Source: Bacteroidota bacterium (GTDB lineage: Bacteria > Bacteroidota > Bacteroidia > Flavobacteriales > Weeksellaceae). Taken from it: a stretch of 64,000 bases of DNA. Below are positions 42,909 through 52,093 of this stretch, piece after piece (position 1 is the stretch's first letter; every line of letters begins with the position of its first letter). The stretch covers positions 10,408 through 74,407 of the forward strand of contig JAEWYW010000040.1 of assembly GCA_023458535.1 (NCBI GenBank). The letters are read 5' to 3'. The position numbers were made by a program, and so were the translations under genes. The notes under the pieces were generated by a model. That model saw only the letters and a list, made by a program, of their open reading frames with translations. It was not told where the DNA came from and made no database searches.

Positions 42909-44249
42909 TTATTTTTTAGATACAAGAAAGACCTGATAGCCTGCTTTGAGTGCAACCTTTGGCGTTCTTACTTTCTTAGCGAAATAGCCCGAAATACCTT
43001 GCACTGCACTTTTACTTAGGTCAGAAGTAATTTGCTGTCCAGGAGTAGAACTCATACTGAAGCTCGAACCTGTGGCATTGCCCATATTGGCTACAATGTC
43101 CGTAACCGCATTTCTTTCAGGCGAATACGGAACATATAAACCTTGCTGTCCGTCCAAATCATAAATAGTAATATCTACCGGGATGATATTGCCCTCCAGT
43201 TCTACCGAAGTAACTTTTAATTGTAACCTGCCATTCTGAAATTTGGCATTAGCCGTTACAATTGTTCCTTTGGGGATGGTACGTTGCGGGGTTTTGGCAG
43301 GCTCTAACAGGCGTAAACGCACACCCGTTTCGCCAACTACCGTTTGGGCTTCGTGTACACAGGCTTTGATACTGTTTTTAGGCTGTACCACCTCTTCAGT
43401 AGAACCTGCGGTATAGAACCCCCTGTTTTTTGTTTGGCTCCAATCGGCTGCAAAGGCACTGTCCGACGGTTCACGGTACAAGGCTGATACAATGTTCTTT
43501 CTTGTTGGTGTGAACGATACAAATTGCTCTTTTTGGTTAGCACCCGCAGCAGCAGGAGTTGCACCGATGGCAGGAGCAGCGTTTCCGGTATTGGCATTTT
43601 GGGGAAGATACTTTGCTGCCATTTCATAGGATTTCTCCATTAATTTGAGTTGGTCGTCAACGGTGGCCACAGGTGGCACATCTTTTTCCGACAACTTTGC
43701 TTTTAGTTCGTCCACTTGCTTACGCAATTCCATTGTTTCCGAATTGTTGTCCTGATAGAATGAACCCAGTGTGCTTTGTGCATTACGGTAACTATTCAAT
43801 GCAGAATTTCCGTTTCGTCCCGATTTTCTGCCACCACCCCCAAAGCCGTTGCTTTCTTCGTCTTCTTCAGGTAAACTTTCTTCATTGTCAGCAGATGCAG
43901 TATCTTCAGTATTCCAATAATCAGAAAGCGTGGTCAGTGCATTGCGCTTTTCCTGCTCTTTGCGTTCGAGCATTTCCTGCTCATACGCCTTGCTTTTATC
44001 ATCGGGCATCCCTGCTCCGGTAGCCTGCGGTACGGCATCGTTCAGCCCGATATTTTCGACCGCCTTTTTATCTTTCGACGGTTTAAATATGAGGTACATA
44101 CAGCCGAGAAATACCACGCCCATCAAAAGGAATATGATTGGCTTTTTGAGCTTATCCTTATTGCTCTTTTTATTATCCGGCAGATTTGATGCTCCGTTTT
44201 GGTCTTCTCCCTCAACGAGAAAGCTGACCCTTTTTTCATTTTCTTTCAT
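42909..44249 (-). CDS. traM: Conjugative transposon protein TraM (VirB10-like)
   Basis: A 446-aa protein. It has a cytoplasmic N-terminus and one TM helix near 35-54 (PIIFLLMGVVFLGCMYLIF). A long low-complexity/coiled periplasmic linker (about 90-235) includes a Gly/Asn-rich stretch (SNGFGGGGRKSGRNGNS). The C-terminal VirB10-like domain (IKACVHEAQTVVGETGVRLR ... IPKGTIVTA) completes it. It links inner and outer membrane in the mating channel. It overlaps traL by 14 nt. Confidence 0.9.
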   Translation of the reverse strand: MKENEKRVSFLVEGEDQNGASNLPDNKKSNKDKLKKPIIFLLMGVVFLGCMYLIFKPSKDKKAVENIGLNDAVPQATGAGMPDDKSKAYEQEMLERKEQEKRNALTTLSDYWNTEDTASADNEESLPEEDEESNGFGGGGRKSGRNGNSALNSYRNAQSTLGSFYQDNNSETMELRKQVDELKAKLSEKDVPPVATVDDQLKLMEKSYEMAAKYLPQNANTGNAAPAIGATPAAAGANQKEQFVSFTPTRKNIVSALYREPSDSAFAADWSQTKNRGFYTAGSTEEVVQPKNSIKACVHEAQTVVGETGVRLRLLEPAKTPQRTIPKGTIVTANAKFQNGRLQLKVTSVELEGNIIPVDITIYDLDGQQGLYVPYSPERNAVTDIVANMGNATGSSFSMSSTPGQQITSDLSKSAVQGISGYFAKKVRTPKVALKAGYQVFLVSKK

Positions 44250-44520
44250 AAATCTGATTTTTTAAAATTGTTGATACACTATCCTGCAACCTTGCAGGAT
44301 TTTTACTTTTAAGGACAGGGTTTTCGATATGCTCTATGACCATACCGTTACCGGACTTTGAGGTATCGTACATTACTTTGCCAATGACCGCTACGGTAAG
44401 CAGCAGGTAACCCACAAAGAAGTACAGCGTATATTGGTGCTGTTTGCGCAAGGGCAACGCCCGCCAACGTTCGTCCAACTTGTCAAAGTACCTGTCCATA
44501 TTTGCTCTTAATTTTTTCAT
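44236..44520 (-). CDS. traL: Conjugative transposon protein TraL (DUF3989)
   Basis: A 94-aa protein with one TM helix (YTLYFFVGYLLLTVAVIGKVMYD, about 30-52) between a basic N-terminus and a short periplasmic tail. It matches DUF3989/TraL in size and in position before traM, with a 14-nt overlap that implies translational coupling. Confidence 0.87.
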   Translation of the reverse strand: MKKLRANMDRYFDKLDERWRALPLRKQHQYTLYFFVGYLLLTVAVIGKVMYDTSKSGNGMVIEHIENPVLKSKNPARLQDSVSTILKNQIYERK

Positions 44521-44538
44521 AGCCTTACTATTTCTGTG

Positions 44539-44967
44539 TTATAGCTTGAAACGCTTAGGACTTTTACCCGCCTGTTGTTTCGGCGCATCGTTGACCAGTG
44601 CGACCGCCTCCGTTAATTTGGGTGCGGACATTACGGACAGGTTTGCCAGTTCCGATTTTTTGAGTAATTGCCCAAAGCCGTCTTTCTTGGCTACCTCCAT
44701 ACGGCTCAATGAGAATTTGCCATTCAGGTACTTTACCCACATACTGCATTCTACACGGGGCTTGTCATCGCCCGACCATTGCAGGTAGCCTGTCAGCAGT
44801 AAGTCCTGCTTAGGCAAAGTATCTGCACCTTTTTGGCAGCTTTCGAGGTATTCGCTGATGCTGTCTTTCAGCTTTCCGGCATACGCACCCTGCGTATGGA
44901 AATACCCGTTATATCCTTTGTCGGTAAGGATTTTTGCGAACGTGCTTAAATCTGATAATGCTTCCAT
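44539..44967 (-). CDS. Unknown conserved protein between traK and traL
   Basis: A 142-aa cytoplasmic-looking protein (starts MEALSDLSTFAKILTDKGYN), with an alpha/beta pattern and a basic, Pro-rich end (QQAGKSPKRFKL). No domain I can name. It occurs within the tra operon with gaps of only 11-18 nt, so it is surely part of the transfer transcript. Its role is unknown. Confidence 0.75.
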   Translation of the reverse strand: MEALSDLSTFAKILTDKGYNGYFHTQGAYAGKLKDSISEYLESCQKGADTLPKQDLLLTGYLQWSGDDKPRVECSMWVKYLNGKFSLSRMEVAKKDGFGQLLKKSELANLSVMSAPKLTEAVALVNDAPKQQAGKSPKRFKL

Positions 44968-44978
44968 AAGATTGTTTT

Positions 44979-45602
44979 TTAGCGTTCGATGACCTCTATA
45001 TCCTTATTTTCCACGACTGCAAATTTTTCAATATTGAAGCCCTGCGGATTATTGTCGGAACGAACGGAGTTGACGAGATAGCAGGAAGTAATCAGGTTTC
45101 GCCTGGTTACATTGCTTGACCGGATAATGAACTGTTTGGCATAGGTGCGCACTGCATACGGGTAGTTGTCGAAATTGCACACGACACTATCCACCTCGAT
45201 GCGTTGCTGCACGTTCCCCGAAATGATACGGCTGTAATAGCCCTTTTCCGACAAGTCTTTGTAGTAATCAAAAGCACTTTTATCGGCAAGGTTAAATGCC
45301 CTGCTCATATTGCTTTCAATAGCGTTCTTGTCGGGAGCAAGCGTAAAGAACAGTTCGTGAAATCTCCTAACGTGTTCCCTTGCTTCAACCGGGCGGTTGA
45401 TGCTCGCATCCTGCGATAAGGCAAGCATCAGGGATTTGCCGTTATCCAGTACATAGATTTTTTGGCGTTGTTCTTCTGCAAAGCGGTAGGAACGCCATAC
45501 GGCGTAACCTACCACGCTAATGCAGAGAACCGCAAACACAATGGCATATAATCTTATCTGCCTAAAGCTGTTTTCGATATTTCTTAGCGTTTTAAATTCC
45601 AT
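44979..45602 (-). CDS. traK: Conjugative transposon protein TraK (VirB8-like)
   Basis: A 207-aa bitopic protein. A short cytoplasmic N-terminus is followed by a TM helix at about 18-35 (LYAIVFAVLCISVVGYAVW), then a periplasmic alpha/beta domain (AREHVRRFHELFFTLAPDKN ... NLITSCYLVNSVR) that matches the VirB8-like TraK fold. It is an inner-membrane assembly factor of the mating channel. It lies between traJ and the unknown gene at 44539. Confidence 0.88.
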   Translation of the reverse strand: MEFKTLRNIENSFRQIRLYAIVFAVLCISVVGYAVWRSYRFAEEQRQKIYVLDNGKSLMLALSQDASINRPVEAREHVRRFHELFFTLAPDKNAIESNMSRAFNLADKSAFDYYKDLSEKGYYSRIISGNVQQRIEVDSVVCNFDNYPYAVRTYAKQFIIRSSNVTRRNLITSCYLVNSVRSDNNPQGFNIEKFAVVENKDIEVIER

Positions 45603-45621
45603 TTTTTAGAATGATTAATGA

Positions 45622-46617
45622 TTATTTATTCATCAGTTTACCGCCGATGTTTCCAACTGTTGAGCCTGCGCCTGCTCCGGCGATGTTTCCGGCTTTCATT
45701 GCTGTGGAGTTTACATTGCGGGTAAAGTTTCCTGCGCCTCCGGCTTGGATTACCCAACCTGTTACGGTCGGGATAGTGAAGTACCCGATGATGCCGATTA
45801 TCATAAAGATGATGTACACGGTATTGCTCGTATCAGGTATATAGGTGGGGTCGGCAAGCATTGCTATATCCCTTTCCAAAATGAGGGATTGTATTCTTGC
45901 CAACATTGAGCTGAACAAATCCGAAACAGGAAGCCACAGGTAAACGCTGACGTACCTCGTGAGCCATTGCGTGAGCGTGGACTGAAAGCCGTCCCATACG
46001 GAAATAGCAAAGGCTATTGGTCCGAGTATGGAGAGGACTATCAGGAAAAACGTTCGTATGGTATCAATGACCAAAGCCGCTGCCTGAAAGAGTATTTCCA
46101 GTAGATTGCGAAACCAATCCTTTATGGCTTTCTCAATCTTGTAGGCTTGCCTGTCCATATACATACCCGCCATTGTTCCAATGTCGGAGGGCGACCATCC
46201 CAGTTCATCCAGTTTTTTATCAAACTCTTCGTCTGATACCATATAGGCAGTTTCGGGGTTCCTTACCATTGCCTCGTATTCCAACTGGTCTTTCTGCTGT
46301 TGCAGCTTGTTCAGGTCAAGCACCTGGTCTTCGAGTATTTGGTGGGTTCCTACTACCACGGGGCTTAATACCGCATTGATGGTTCCCAAAACAATGGTTG
46401 GAAAGAACATTATGCAAAGCCCCAAAGCGAACGGGCGCAGCAAAGGGAACATATCAATAGGTTCGGCACGGCTTAAAGCCTGCCAAACCTTTAATGCCAC
46501 ATAGAACAATGCTCCCAATCCCGCCAAACCCTTAGCGACTGCCGCCATATCGCCTGCAAGTGGCATCATATCATCATAAAGCGACCGCAGGAGTTCGTGA
46601 AGATTATCCCATTCCAT
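45622..46617 (-). CDS. traJ: Conjugative transposon protein TraJ (VirB6-like)
   Basis: A 331-aa polytopic membrane protein with about 5-6 helices (for example LLRPFALGLCIMFFPTIVLG, TFFLIVLSILGPIAFAISVW, VYIIFMIIGIIGYFTIPTVTG). The C-terminus is Gly/Ala-rich (GNIAGAGAGSTVGNIGGK). It matches TraJ in length and position. It forms part of the inner-membrane channel through which DNA passes. Confidence 0.88.
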   Translation of the reverse strand: MEWDNLHELLRSLYDDMMPLAGDMAAVAKGLAGLGALFYVALKVWQALSRAEPIDMFPLLRPFALGLCIMFFPTIVLGTINAVLSPVVVGTHQILEDQVLDLNKLQQQKDQLEYEAMVRNPETAYMVSDEEFDKKLDELGWSPSDIGTMAGMYMDRQAYKIEKAIKDWFRNLLEILFQAAALVIDTIRTFFLIVLSILGPIAFAISVWDGFQSTLTQWLTRYVSVYLWLPVSDLFSSMLARIQSLILERDIAMLADPTYIPDTSNTVYIIFMIIGIIGYFTIPTVTGWVIQAGGAGNFTRNVNSTAMKAGNIAGAGAGSTVGNIGGKLMNK

Positions 46618-46620
46618 AGT

Positions 46621-47253
46621 TTACCAGTATTTTTGGTTAGCAGTTCCGTAGAGTTCAAGCACTCTTTGGGCATCGTTTTTCTTTTTCGCTCTTAGGTAGC
46701 TTACAGAAATGTTCTTGTTGGTGTAGTAGCGTACAAGGCTGTGGTAATCCTTTACCTCTTTGTACACACGGTCAATCACATCCATACGCTCTTTGTCATT
46801 GAGCGAAAGGCTTGATGAGGTTATAATCTGCTTCAGTTCTTTCAGCAGTTCGGTACTTTCATTGAGCAGTGCCGAATAACCGTTGCCGATAGCGGTCAGT
46901 TCCTGCGGTGTGAAATTTGGGTCGTTCATCATCTTGCCGAAGTTGTTCACGTACATTTCGGAAACATCGCCTACCAACAATACCGTTTGTTGCACTTTAC
47001 GGGCATCTTTCACAAGGTTGTTGATAGCTTTCAGCTTGTCGTAATATTCCTTGCCCTGGTCGTAAACTTTTTTCACTTCGTTGAAGTTCTTTATCACGTT
47101 GCTTACGGTGGAAGAAGTCTGCACGATTTCGTTTGCAGAGTTGATAATGCCCGAAGCCAAATTAGCCGGGTCGGTTACAACCCACTGGGCTTTTGCTGAC
47201 GGTGCTACGGCGAGCATCAGTGCCGTACACACCAGATACAATACTTTTTTCAT
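46621..47253 (-). CDS. traI: Conjugative transposon protein TraI (DUF4141)
   Basis: A 210-aa secreted protein with signal peptide TALMLAVAPSAKAQW, followed by mostly helical sequence with coiled-coil character (about 45-180). It matches DUF4141 proteins called TraI in CTnDOT-type elements. It is distinct from the F-plasmid TraI relaxase. Located between traG and traJ with 3- and 28-nt gaps. Its role in the channel is unknown. Confidence 0.82.
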   Translation of the reverse strand: MKKVLYLVCTALMLAVAPSAKAQWVVTDPANLASGIINSANEIVQTSSTVSNVIKNFNEVKKVYDQGKEYYDKLKAINNLVKDARKVQQTVLLVGDVSEMYVNNFGKMMNDPNFTPQELTAIGNGYSALLNESTELLKELKQIITSSSLSLNDKERMDVIDRVYKEVKDYHSLVRYYTNKNISVSYLRAKKKNDAQRVLELYGTANQKYW

Positions 47254-47281
47254 TGTTTCTGAATTTTTAAATTGTTAATGA

Positions 47282-49786
47282 CTATTGATTTGAATTGTCC
47301 CGCCTTTGCATTGCGATATGCTTAATGGCGAGTTCTACATTACCATCCAGTTCGGAAGCAAGCTGCATTACTTCCATTTTTTCGGTTTCTTCTGTCGTGT
47401 AGGCGAGGTATTCCTCCAAACTAACTTCGGTGGCATAGACTGCCGAGTGCGTACCACCTAAGCCAATCCAAACCTCTTTGTAAAGTCGGCTTGCATCGTT
47501 GTTCATATTGATGGAAAGTACCTGCCCTTTCTCTTTGTCCGTAAGCCCCAACATCGCCTGTATATCATCAAACTTGTTCATATACTTGCGTTGGTCAAGC
47601 AGGATTTTACAGTCGGAGTTATTGATGATACTTTCCTTGACAATGGGCGACTGGATAATATCATCGACCTCTTGCGTTACGACAATCGCTTCTCCGAAAA
47701 ATTTGCGGACGGTCTTAAACAAATACTTGATGTATTCTGCCATTCCTTCTTTGGCTATCGCTTTCCAAGCCTCTTCAATCAGGATGAGCTTACGAATACC
47801 TTTCAATCGGCGCATCTTGTTGATGAACACCTCCATAATGATGATGGTCACAATGGGAAAGAGGATTTTGTGGTCTTTAATCGCATCAATCTCAAACACG
47901 ATAAAGCGTTTGGAAAGCAGGTCTAACTGCTTGTTGGAGTTCAGCAGGTAATCATATTCGCCACCCTTGTAATAGGGTTCGAGTACGTTCAGGAAGTTGG
48001 CAATGTCAAAGTCCTTTTCCCTGACCTGCTTTTCTTCCAGTACCTTGCGGTAGTCGCCTTTTACATACTCATAGAAACCGTTGAATGACGGGTAAACGTC
48101 TTCCGTTTTGATACGTTCGATATAACCGCTTACCGCATTGGAAAGGGCAACTTCTTCAGAACGGGTTGGCGGCTCATCGTCACGTTTCCATAAGGTCAGT
48201 ATCAAAGTCTTGATACTTTCCCGCTTCTCAATGTCGAACACGCCATCATCGGTATAGAAAGGGTTAAAGGCAATGGGGTTATCTTCGGTATAAGTGAAGT
48301 AAACACCGTCTTCGCCTTTGGTCTTTCCTTTGATGAGTTCGCACAAGCCCTGATAAGAGTTACCCGTATCTACCAACAGTACGTGTGCGCCCTGTTCATA
48401 ATACTGCCGTACCATATGGTTAGTGAAGAACGATTTACCACTTCCCGATGGACCAAGTATAAACTTGTTCCGGTTCGTAATGATACCACGCTTCATAGGC
48501 AGGTCGGAAATATCCAAATGGATAGGTTTTCCTGTAAGCCTGTCAGCCATCTTGATACCGAACGGCGAGGGCGAATTGTGGTAGTTGGTTTCTTCCGTGA
48601 AGAAGCACAATGCAGGCTCAATAAAAGTGTAAAAACTTTCCTCACTGGGGAAGTCGCCCGCATTGCCGGGCATACCTGCCCAATACAAAGTGGCTACGTC
48701 CGTAGTGTTGTGCCGAGGCTTACACTCCATCAATGCCAATGCACTACCGCAATCATTCTTTAGCTGTTTCAGTTCCGCAGGGTCTTCCGACCACGCTATA
48801 ATGTTGAAGTGCGCACGGATTGAAGAAAGCCCGAAGCTGTGGGCTTCGTTCAGGTACTTTTCTATCCACTCTTTGTTGATTTGGTTGGCACGGCTGTAAC
48901 GAGCCAGTGAGTGCATATTCCTTGCGGACTTCTCAAACTTTTGCAGGTTGTCTTCGCTGTTATCCAAAAAAATGTACTGGTTGTAAATGTGGTTGCAGCT
49001 TAACAGCAAGCCCACGGGTGCGGCGAATGAAAGGCGGCAGTCGCTACGGTCGGTAGATAGCTTTTCAAAACGGGTATCTGCCGATACCGTTCCGGGCAGG
49101 TCGTCCGTATCTGAAAGTGTATGCAGGCTTAACCTTTTGTTACCGATGCGTACTTCTTCGTTTCCGAGTGCGATGTCCTGCATTGGTGTTCCGGCTCCCC
49201 TCGATAACGTGAGGTACTGTTCCAGTAATCCCTGTGTATCTTCCGTTCCGATAATGTCCTCTTCGGTCAAACGCCGCAGGCTAACAAAACCGCTATCGTT
49301 CACGATACGCTCAAACTGGGCGACCGCCTCCATAAAGCGGTGTATCGTTTCCTTGTTCCTGATTTCCTTTGGTATCAACGTACCTTTGCAAAGCGAACTG
49401 AAGTTGCTTTGCATCCGCATTCTTTCCTTTGTGGTCTTCGTCAGGAACAGGTAGCAATAATGGTTCAGGAACGGTCGCTCGTTGAAATGGCGTTGATAGG
49501 ACTTTGATAAAAAGCTCTGGTCTTCGATTGCCAAATCGGGCGCATAGCTTTCCTTAATGTACCAATCCTGTTTGTGAATGACCGTAAAATCAGGCAGGGT
49601 TTTGATAGCCTTGTGCCAGGCGGAGTGTATGGCTTCGTATTCCGCAGAAGCTACCGTGAACAGTTCCGGCAGGCGCACTTCAAAGCAGGCGGTAATGTCC
49701 GCATCTTTGGATAAGATGCAGTTGTTCTCTACTGCCAACAAAGGAAATTTATTTTCCAGTGTGGTGGTCTTTGCTACATTTCTCAT
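47282..49786 (-). CDS. traG: Conjugation ATPase TraG (VirB4-like)
   Basis: An 834-aa ATPase. The N-terminal half (about 1-430) is the VirB4 domain. The ATPase has Walker A FILGPSGSGKSFFTNH (about 450) and Walker B LILIEEAWKAIA (about 690). It powers pilus or channel assembly and DNA transfer from the cytoplasmic side of the inner membrane. It is the largest tra gene here and overlaps traF by 4 nt. Confidence 0.93.
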   Translation of the reverse strand: MRNVAKTTTLENKFPLLAVENNCILSKDADITACFEVRLPELFTVASAEYEAIHSAWHKAIKTLPDFTVIHKQDWYIKESYAPDLAIEDQSFLSKSYQRHFNERPFLNHYCYLFLTKTTKERMRMQSNFSSLCKGTLIPKEIRNKETIHRFMEAVAQFERIVNDSGFVSLRRLTEEDIIGTEDTQGLLEQYLTLSRGAGTPMQDIALGNEEVRIGNKRLSLHTLSDTDDLPGTVSADTRFEKLSTDRSDCRLSFAAPVGLLLSCNHIYNQYIFLDNSEDNLQKFEKSARNMHSLARYSRANQINKEWIEKYLNEAHSFGLSSIRAHFNIIAWSEDPAELKQLKNDCGSALALMECKPRHNTTDVATLYWAGMPGNAGDFPSEESFYTFIEPALCFFTEETNYHNSPSPFGIKMADRLTGKPIHLDISDLPMKRGIITNRNKFILGPSGSGKSFFTNHMVRQYYEQGAHVLLVDTGNSYQGLCELIKGKTKGEDGVYFTYTEDNPIAFNPFYTDDGVFDIEKRESIKTLILTLWKRDDEPPTRSEEVALSNAVSGYIERIKTEDVYPSFNGFYEYVKGDYRKVLEEKQVREKDFDIANFLNVLEPYYKGGEYDYLLNSNKQLDLLSKRFIVFEIDAIKDHKILFPIVTIIIMEVFINKMRRLKGIRKLILIEEAWKAIAKEGMAEYIKYLFKTVRKFFGEAIVVTQEVDDIIQSPIVKESIINNSDCKILLDQRKYMNKFDDIQAMLGLTDKEKGQVLSINMNNDASRLYKEVWIGLGGTHSAVYATEVSLEEYLAYTTEETEKMEVMQLASELDGNVELAIKHIAMQRRDNSNQ

Positions 49787-50112
49787 ACGGCATTCTGTTT
49801 AGGTGTGAATTTTAAATAGCGGTGTACAGGCTTGCGGCAGATGATGTAGCGGGGATGCCTTTTATTGGCTGCAATTTTCATCAGCCCGTGTTCGCCGTAC
49901 TTCCTGTTGAGCGAAAAGGTCTGCCATATAATGAGCGAAGCACCGCCTGCTCCGAGGAACAGGCAGATGTAGGAGTTTACGCCTGCCATATACAGTATCA
50001 TCACGAGGATAAGCGTACCGAGCAGCCCACCTGCGAAAATGAACAGGTATTGCGCTTTCAGCCCTTTAAATTCCACCGTCCTGCCGATGCCTTTGTTGAT
50101 ATTGTAATTCAT
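49783..50112 (-). CDS. traF: Conjugative transposon protein TraF (DUF4133, VirB3-like)
   Basis: 109 aa from the ATG at 50112 (MNYNINKGIGRTVEF). The ORF can be extended to 50187, but that would overlap traE and add a non-conserved start. It has two close TM helices (YLFIFAGGLLGTLILVMILYMAG, then SYICLFLGAGGASLIIWQTF), then a basic tail. It matches DUF4133/TraF, which has a VirB3-like role next to the VirB4-like TraG. It overlaps traG by 4 nt. Confidence 0.85.
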   Translation of the reverse strand: MNYNINKGIGRTVEFKGLKAQYLFIFAGGLLGTLILVMILYMAGVNSYICLFLGAGGASLIIWQTFSLNRKYGEHGLMKIAANKRHPRYIICRKPVHRYLKFTPKQNAV

Positions 50113-50123
50113 AAGGCAAAGGA

Positions 50124-50429
50124 TTAAAGGAAGAATGAACGCAGGATGGTAGCGGCAACAATCAAGAAGATACACGCACCGAACCACGAAGCTGCGGTCT
50201 TGCTCGTGTCGGGGTCGCCGGAACTGAATTTGTTGTAAACCTTAACGCCCCCGATTAACCCGACTACCGCACCGATGGCGTAGATTAACTGCGTTGCGGG
50301 GTCGAAATAACTTGTTACCATTTGGGTAGCCTCGTTGATACCTGCCGAGCCGTTTCCCTGTGCGAACGCACCAATTCCTGACAGCATTGCCACGGCTGCC
50401 AGCAAAACTTTTTTTCTCTGTTTTTCCAT
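50124..50429 (-). CDS. traE: Conjugative transposon protein TraE (DUF4134, pilin-like)
   Basis: A 101-aa protein with a cleavable signal (AAVAMLSGIGAFAQGNGS) and two helices (LIYAIGAVVGLIGGVKVYN and FGACIFLIVAATILRSFF), which resembles VirB2-like pilins. It matches DUF4134/TraE. The defence cargo starts 258 nt upstream in the opposite direction, so traE has lost direct contact with traD and needs its own promoter or antisense read-through. Confidence 0.87.
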   Translation of the reverse strand: MEKQRKKVLLAAVAMLSGIGAFAQGNGSAGINEATQMVTSYFDPATQLIYAIGAVVGLIGGVKVYNKFSSGDPDTSKTAASWFGACIFLIVAATILRSFFL

Positions 50430-50686
50430 AATTGAAACACATTAATTTGTTACTGTTTATCCCGCACCTTGCGAGCTTTCGGGACAAATGTCTTGTGGAA
50501 AAAGAGGCGTTATAAGAAAGTGGCAGTCAAAGGAAGTGTTTGGCTGTGAGTGGCTTTGTTGGTGGGGACTTCCAGAACGGAAGTACAAATGATGGGAGGC
50601 TTTTATTGCAATTTACAGTTGGTTCAATGCAACTTTTAAATTACATTTGTACATTCATAATAAAGTCAATTTTAATCCTTTTTGAG
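50430..50686. other. Divergent gap between traE and the defence cargo
   Basis: 257 nt. The plus strand has a TAnnTTTG box at 50642 for the cargo. The minus strand has no exact -7 box before traE; the nearest is a partial GACATTTG. A copy of the GGnAGTGTTTGGC motif lies at 50532-50545. No ORF with support. Confidence 0.5.
50642..50649 (+). promoter_or_regulatory. Predicted promoter of the defence cargo, -7 box TACATTTG
   Basis: An exact TAnnTTTG match 38 nt before the ATG at 50687 of the XRE-type regulator. The regulator may bind close by to control the whole unit; no strong palindrome was found. Confidence 0.55.
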
Positions 50687-50902
50687 ATGAAAATATCAGG
50701 CAGACATATTGGAGAAATGCTGAAGGAAGCCAGAGAACAAAGACAGCTAACTCAAGAACAATTAGCCCAAAAAGTGGGTAAGAAAAGGAGTTACATTTCT
50801 AAGGTCGAAACTGATTATGGCAATAATATCAAACTTCAAACCCTTAAAGAGATAGTAGAAAAGGGATTTGACGGTACGGTTAAAATTAATTTGGAACTCT
50901 GA
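50687..50902 (+). CDS. XRE-family HTH regulator of the defence cargo
   Basis: 71 aa from the ATG at 50687 (MKISGRHIGEMLKEAREQ). Longer in-frame openings upstream lie before the promoter box. The HTH spans about 8-60 (RQLTQEQLAQKVGKKRSYISKVE). There is no second domain. It is the first gene of the unit and ends 7 nt before the ABC-3C effector-like gene. Likely role: keep the toxic effectors low in uninfected cells, as similar small regulators do in other defence loci (inference). Confidence 0.85.
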   Translation: MKISGRHIGEMLKEAREQRQLTQEQLAQKVGKKRSYISKVETDYGNNIKLQTLKEIVEKGFDGTVKINLEL

Positions 50903-50909
50903 TTTGTAT

Positions 50910-51806
50910 ATGGATAAATTATTGAAGAACGCTTTTAAAATGCAAATTCAATCCAAAGAAGGATTTGAGTTCGAAGAATTTATTGATGAACTGTTTCTTT
51001 TGAAATATGACGTTGATAACTATACGCCCATCAGGAGGAATAAGGATAAAGGCAATGACGGTACTATTTTGCCCGAACAAAAGATATTGGCTTGTTATGC
51101 GCCAAGAAAATATAGCAAAACTGATTTTGAAACAAAAGTTTTAGGTGCAGCAAATAAAGAAGGAGATTTTGAAAAATACCAAAAAAACTGGAAAGACAAA
51201 TTTCCAAATTGGGAAATGTATGTTAACCACGAAGTGTCACCGGAACAATTTACACTAATTCAGGGTTTAGATGGCGATACTTCGATTAAGGGGATAGACC
51301 AAATTCTTTCTATTGTTGATGAACTTGTATCAAGTAAAAAAAGGAAACTTGCAGCCTACTTAGGCATTGAAAACTTTTTTATACAGGACTATATTCAGGA
51401 AATCATTAATGACCTACTGAATGCCTCAAACGAAGAAGATAAAGCTCTGCATTTCGACAGGAAAACATTAGTCCCTCCCCAAAAGAAAATCGAACTCAAC
51501 TTTGAACAGGAAGATTGGGATGGGATGAACTCGGAAATGGTATTGGTTATGGCGGAGTTTAATACGATTACCAATATACTTTCGGGATATAATGATGATG
51601 AGATTAATACCCTGAAAAGAAGGGTTATAAATGATTACAATAAACTTTCAGGAAATTTCAAGGAGAGATTATATAATCTGACCGACCAATATACAACGAC
51701 ATATGGAAACATTAAAGATGATGAATATGTAAAATGCGTAAAATCTATATTGCTGTATATGTTTGAACAGTGTTTAATAGGCAGAAAAACAGAAAATGAA
51801 CTATGA
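50910..51806 (+). CDS. ABC-three-component system protein with restriction-endonuclease-like N-terminus
   Basis: 298 aa from the ATG at 50910 (MDKLLKNAFKMQIQS). An upstream start at 50868 lies within the regulator gene. About 10-75 looks like a PD-(D/E)XK-type domain: Glu in FEEFIDELF, Asp in DKGNDGTILPEQ, then ILACYAPRKYS where QxK would be expected. The rest is helical and matches the C-terminal-domain effector component of ABC-3C systems. It overlaps the middle component start by 4 nt. Cutting activity is inferred; the unusual third motif could mean altered or lost catalysis. Confidence 0.7.
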   Translation: MDKLLKNAFKMQIQSKEGFEFEEFIDELFLLKYDVDNYTPIRRNKDKGNDGTILPEQKILACYAPRKYSKTDFETKVLGAANKEGDFEKYQKNWKDKFPNWEMYVNHEVSPEQFTLIQGLDGDTSIKGIDQILSIVDELVSSKKRKLAAYLGIENFFIQDYIQEIINDLLNASNEEDKALHFDRKTLVPPQKKIELNFEQEDWDGMNSEMVLVMAEFNTITNILSGYNDDEINTLKRRVINDYNKLSGNFKERLYNLTDQYTTTYGNIKDDEYVKCVKSILLYMFEQCLIGRKTENEL

Positions 51807-52093
51807 TATTACCGCAGCCTGAAAGCAATCTTAAAACCAACCTTATGGTATTGGGAGCAGATATTATAAGTATTATGGGTAATTCCCCTTTCAAAAACAA
51901 ATACGTTATCGTGGATGATATAATGAATAAGTTTTTAAACAGGGATAAAGATAGGACACCCGACCTTTTTCTGTATGCCTTGACCTTCTTGCATACGATT
52001 GGCAGCATTGAGAAAAAAGGATATAAAATTAAATTGGTAAAGAAAGAAAACCAAGAAGAAAATCAAACAAGTTTATTCGACAATGTTAATTAG
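51803..52093 (+). CDS. ABC-three-component system middle component
   Basis: A 96-aa protein with a compact winged-helix-like pattern (LGADIISIMGNSPFKNKYVIVDDIMNKFL ... FLHTIGSIEKKGYKIKLV). It fits in size, order and overlap the small middle component (MC) of ABC-3C defence systems. It sits between the effector-like gene (ATGA overlap) and the ATPase (11-nt overlap). It probably couples the ATPase to the effector. Confidence 0.72.
   Translation: MILPQPESNLKTNLMVLGADIISIMGNSPFKNKYVIVDDIMNKFLNRDKDRTPDLFLYALTFLHTIGSIEKKGYKIKLVKKENQEENQTSLFDNVN

Noticed and set aside
50540..50902. Longer start of the XRE regulator at 50540
   Set aside because: It would begin about 100 nt upstream of the predicted promoter box at 50642; the ATG at 50687 fits the HTH family start.
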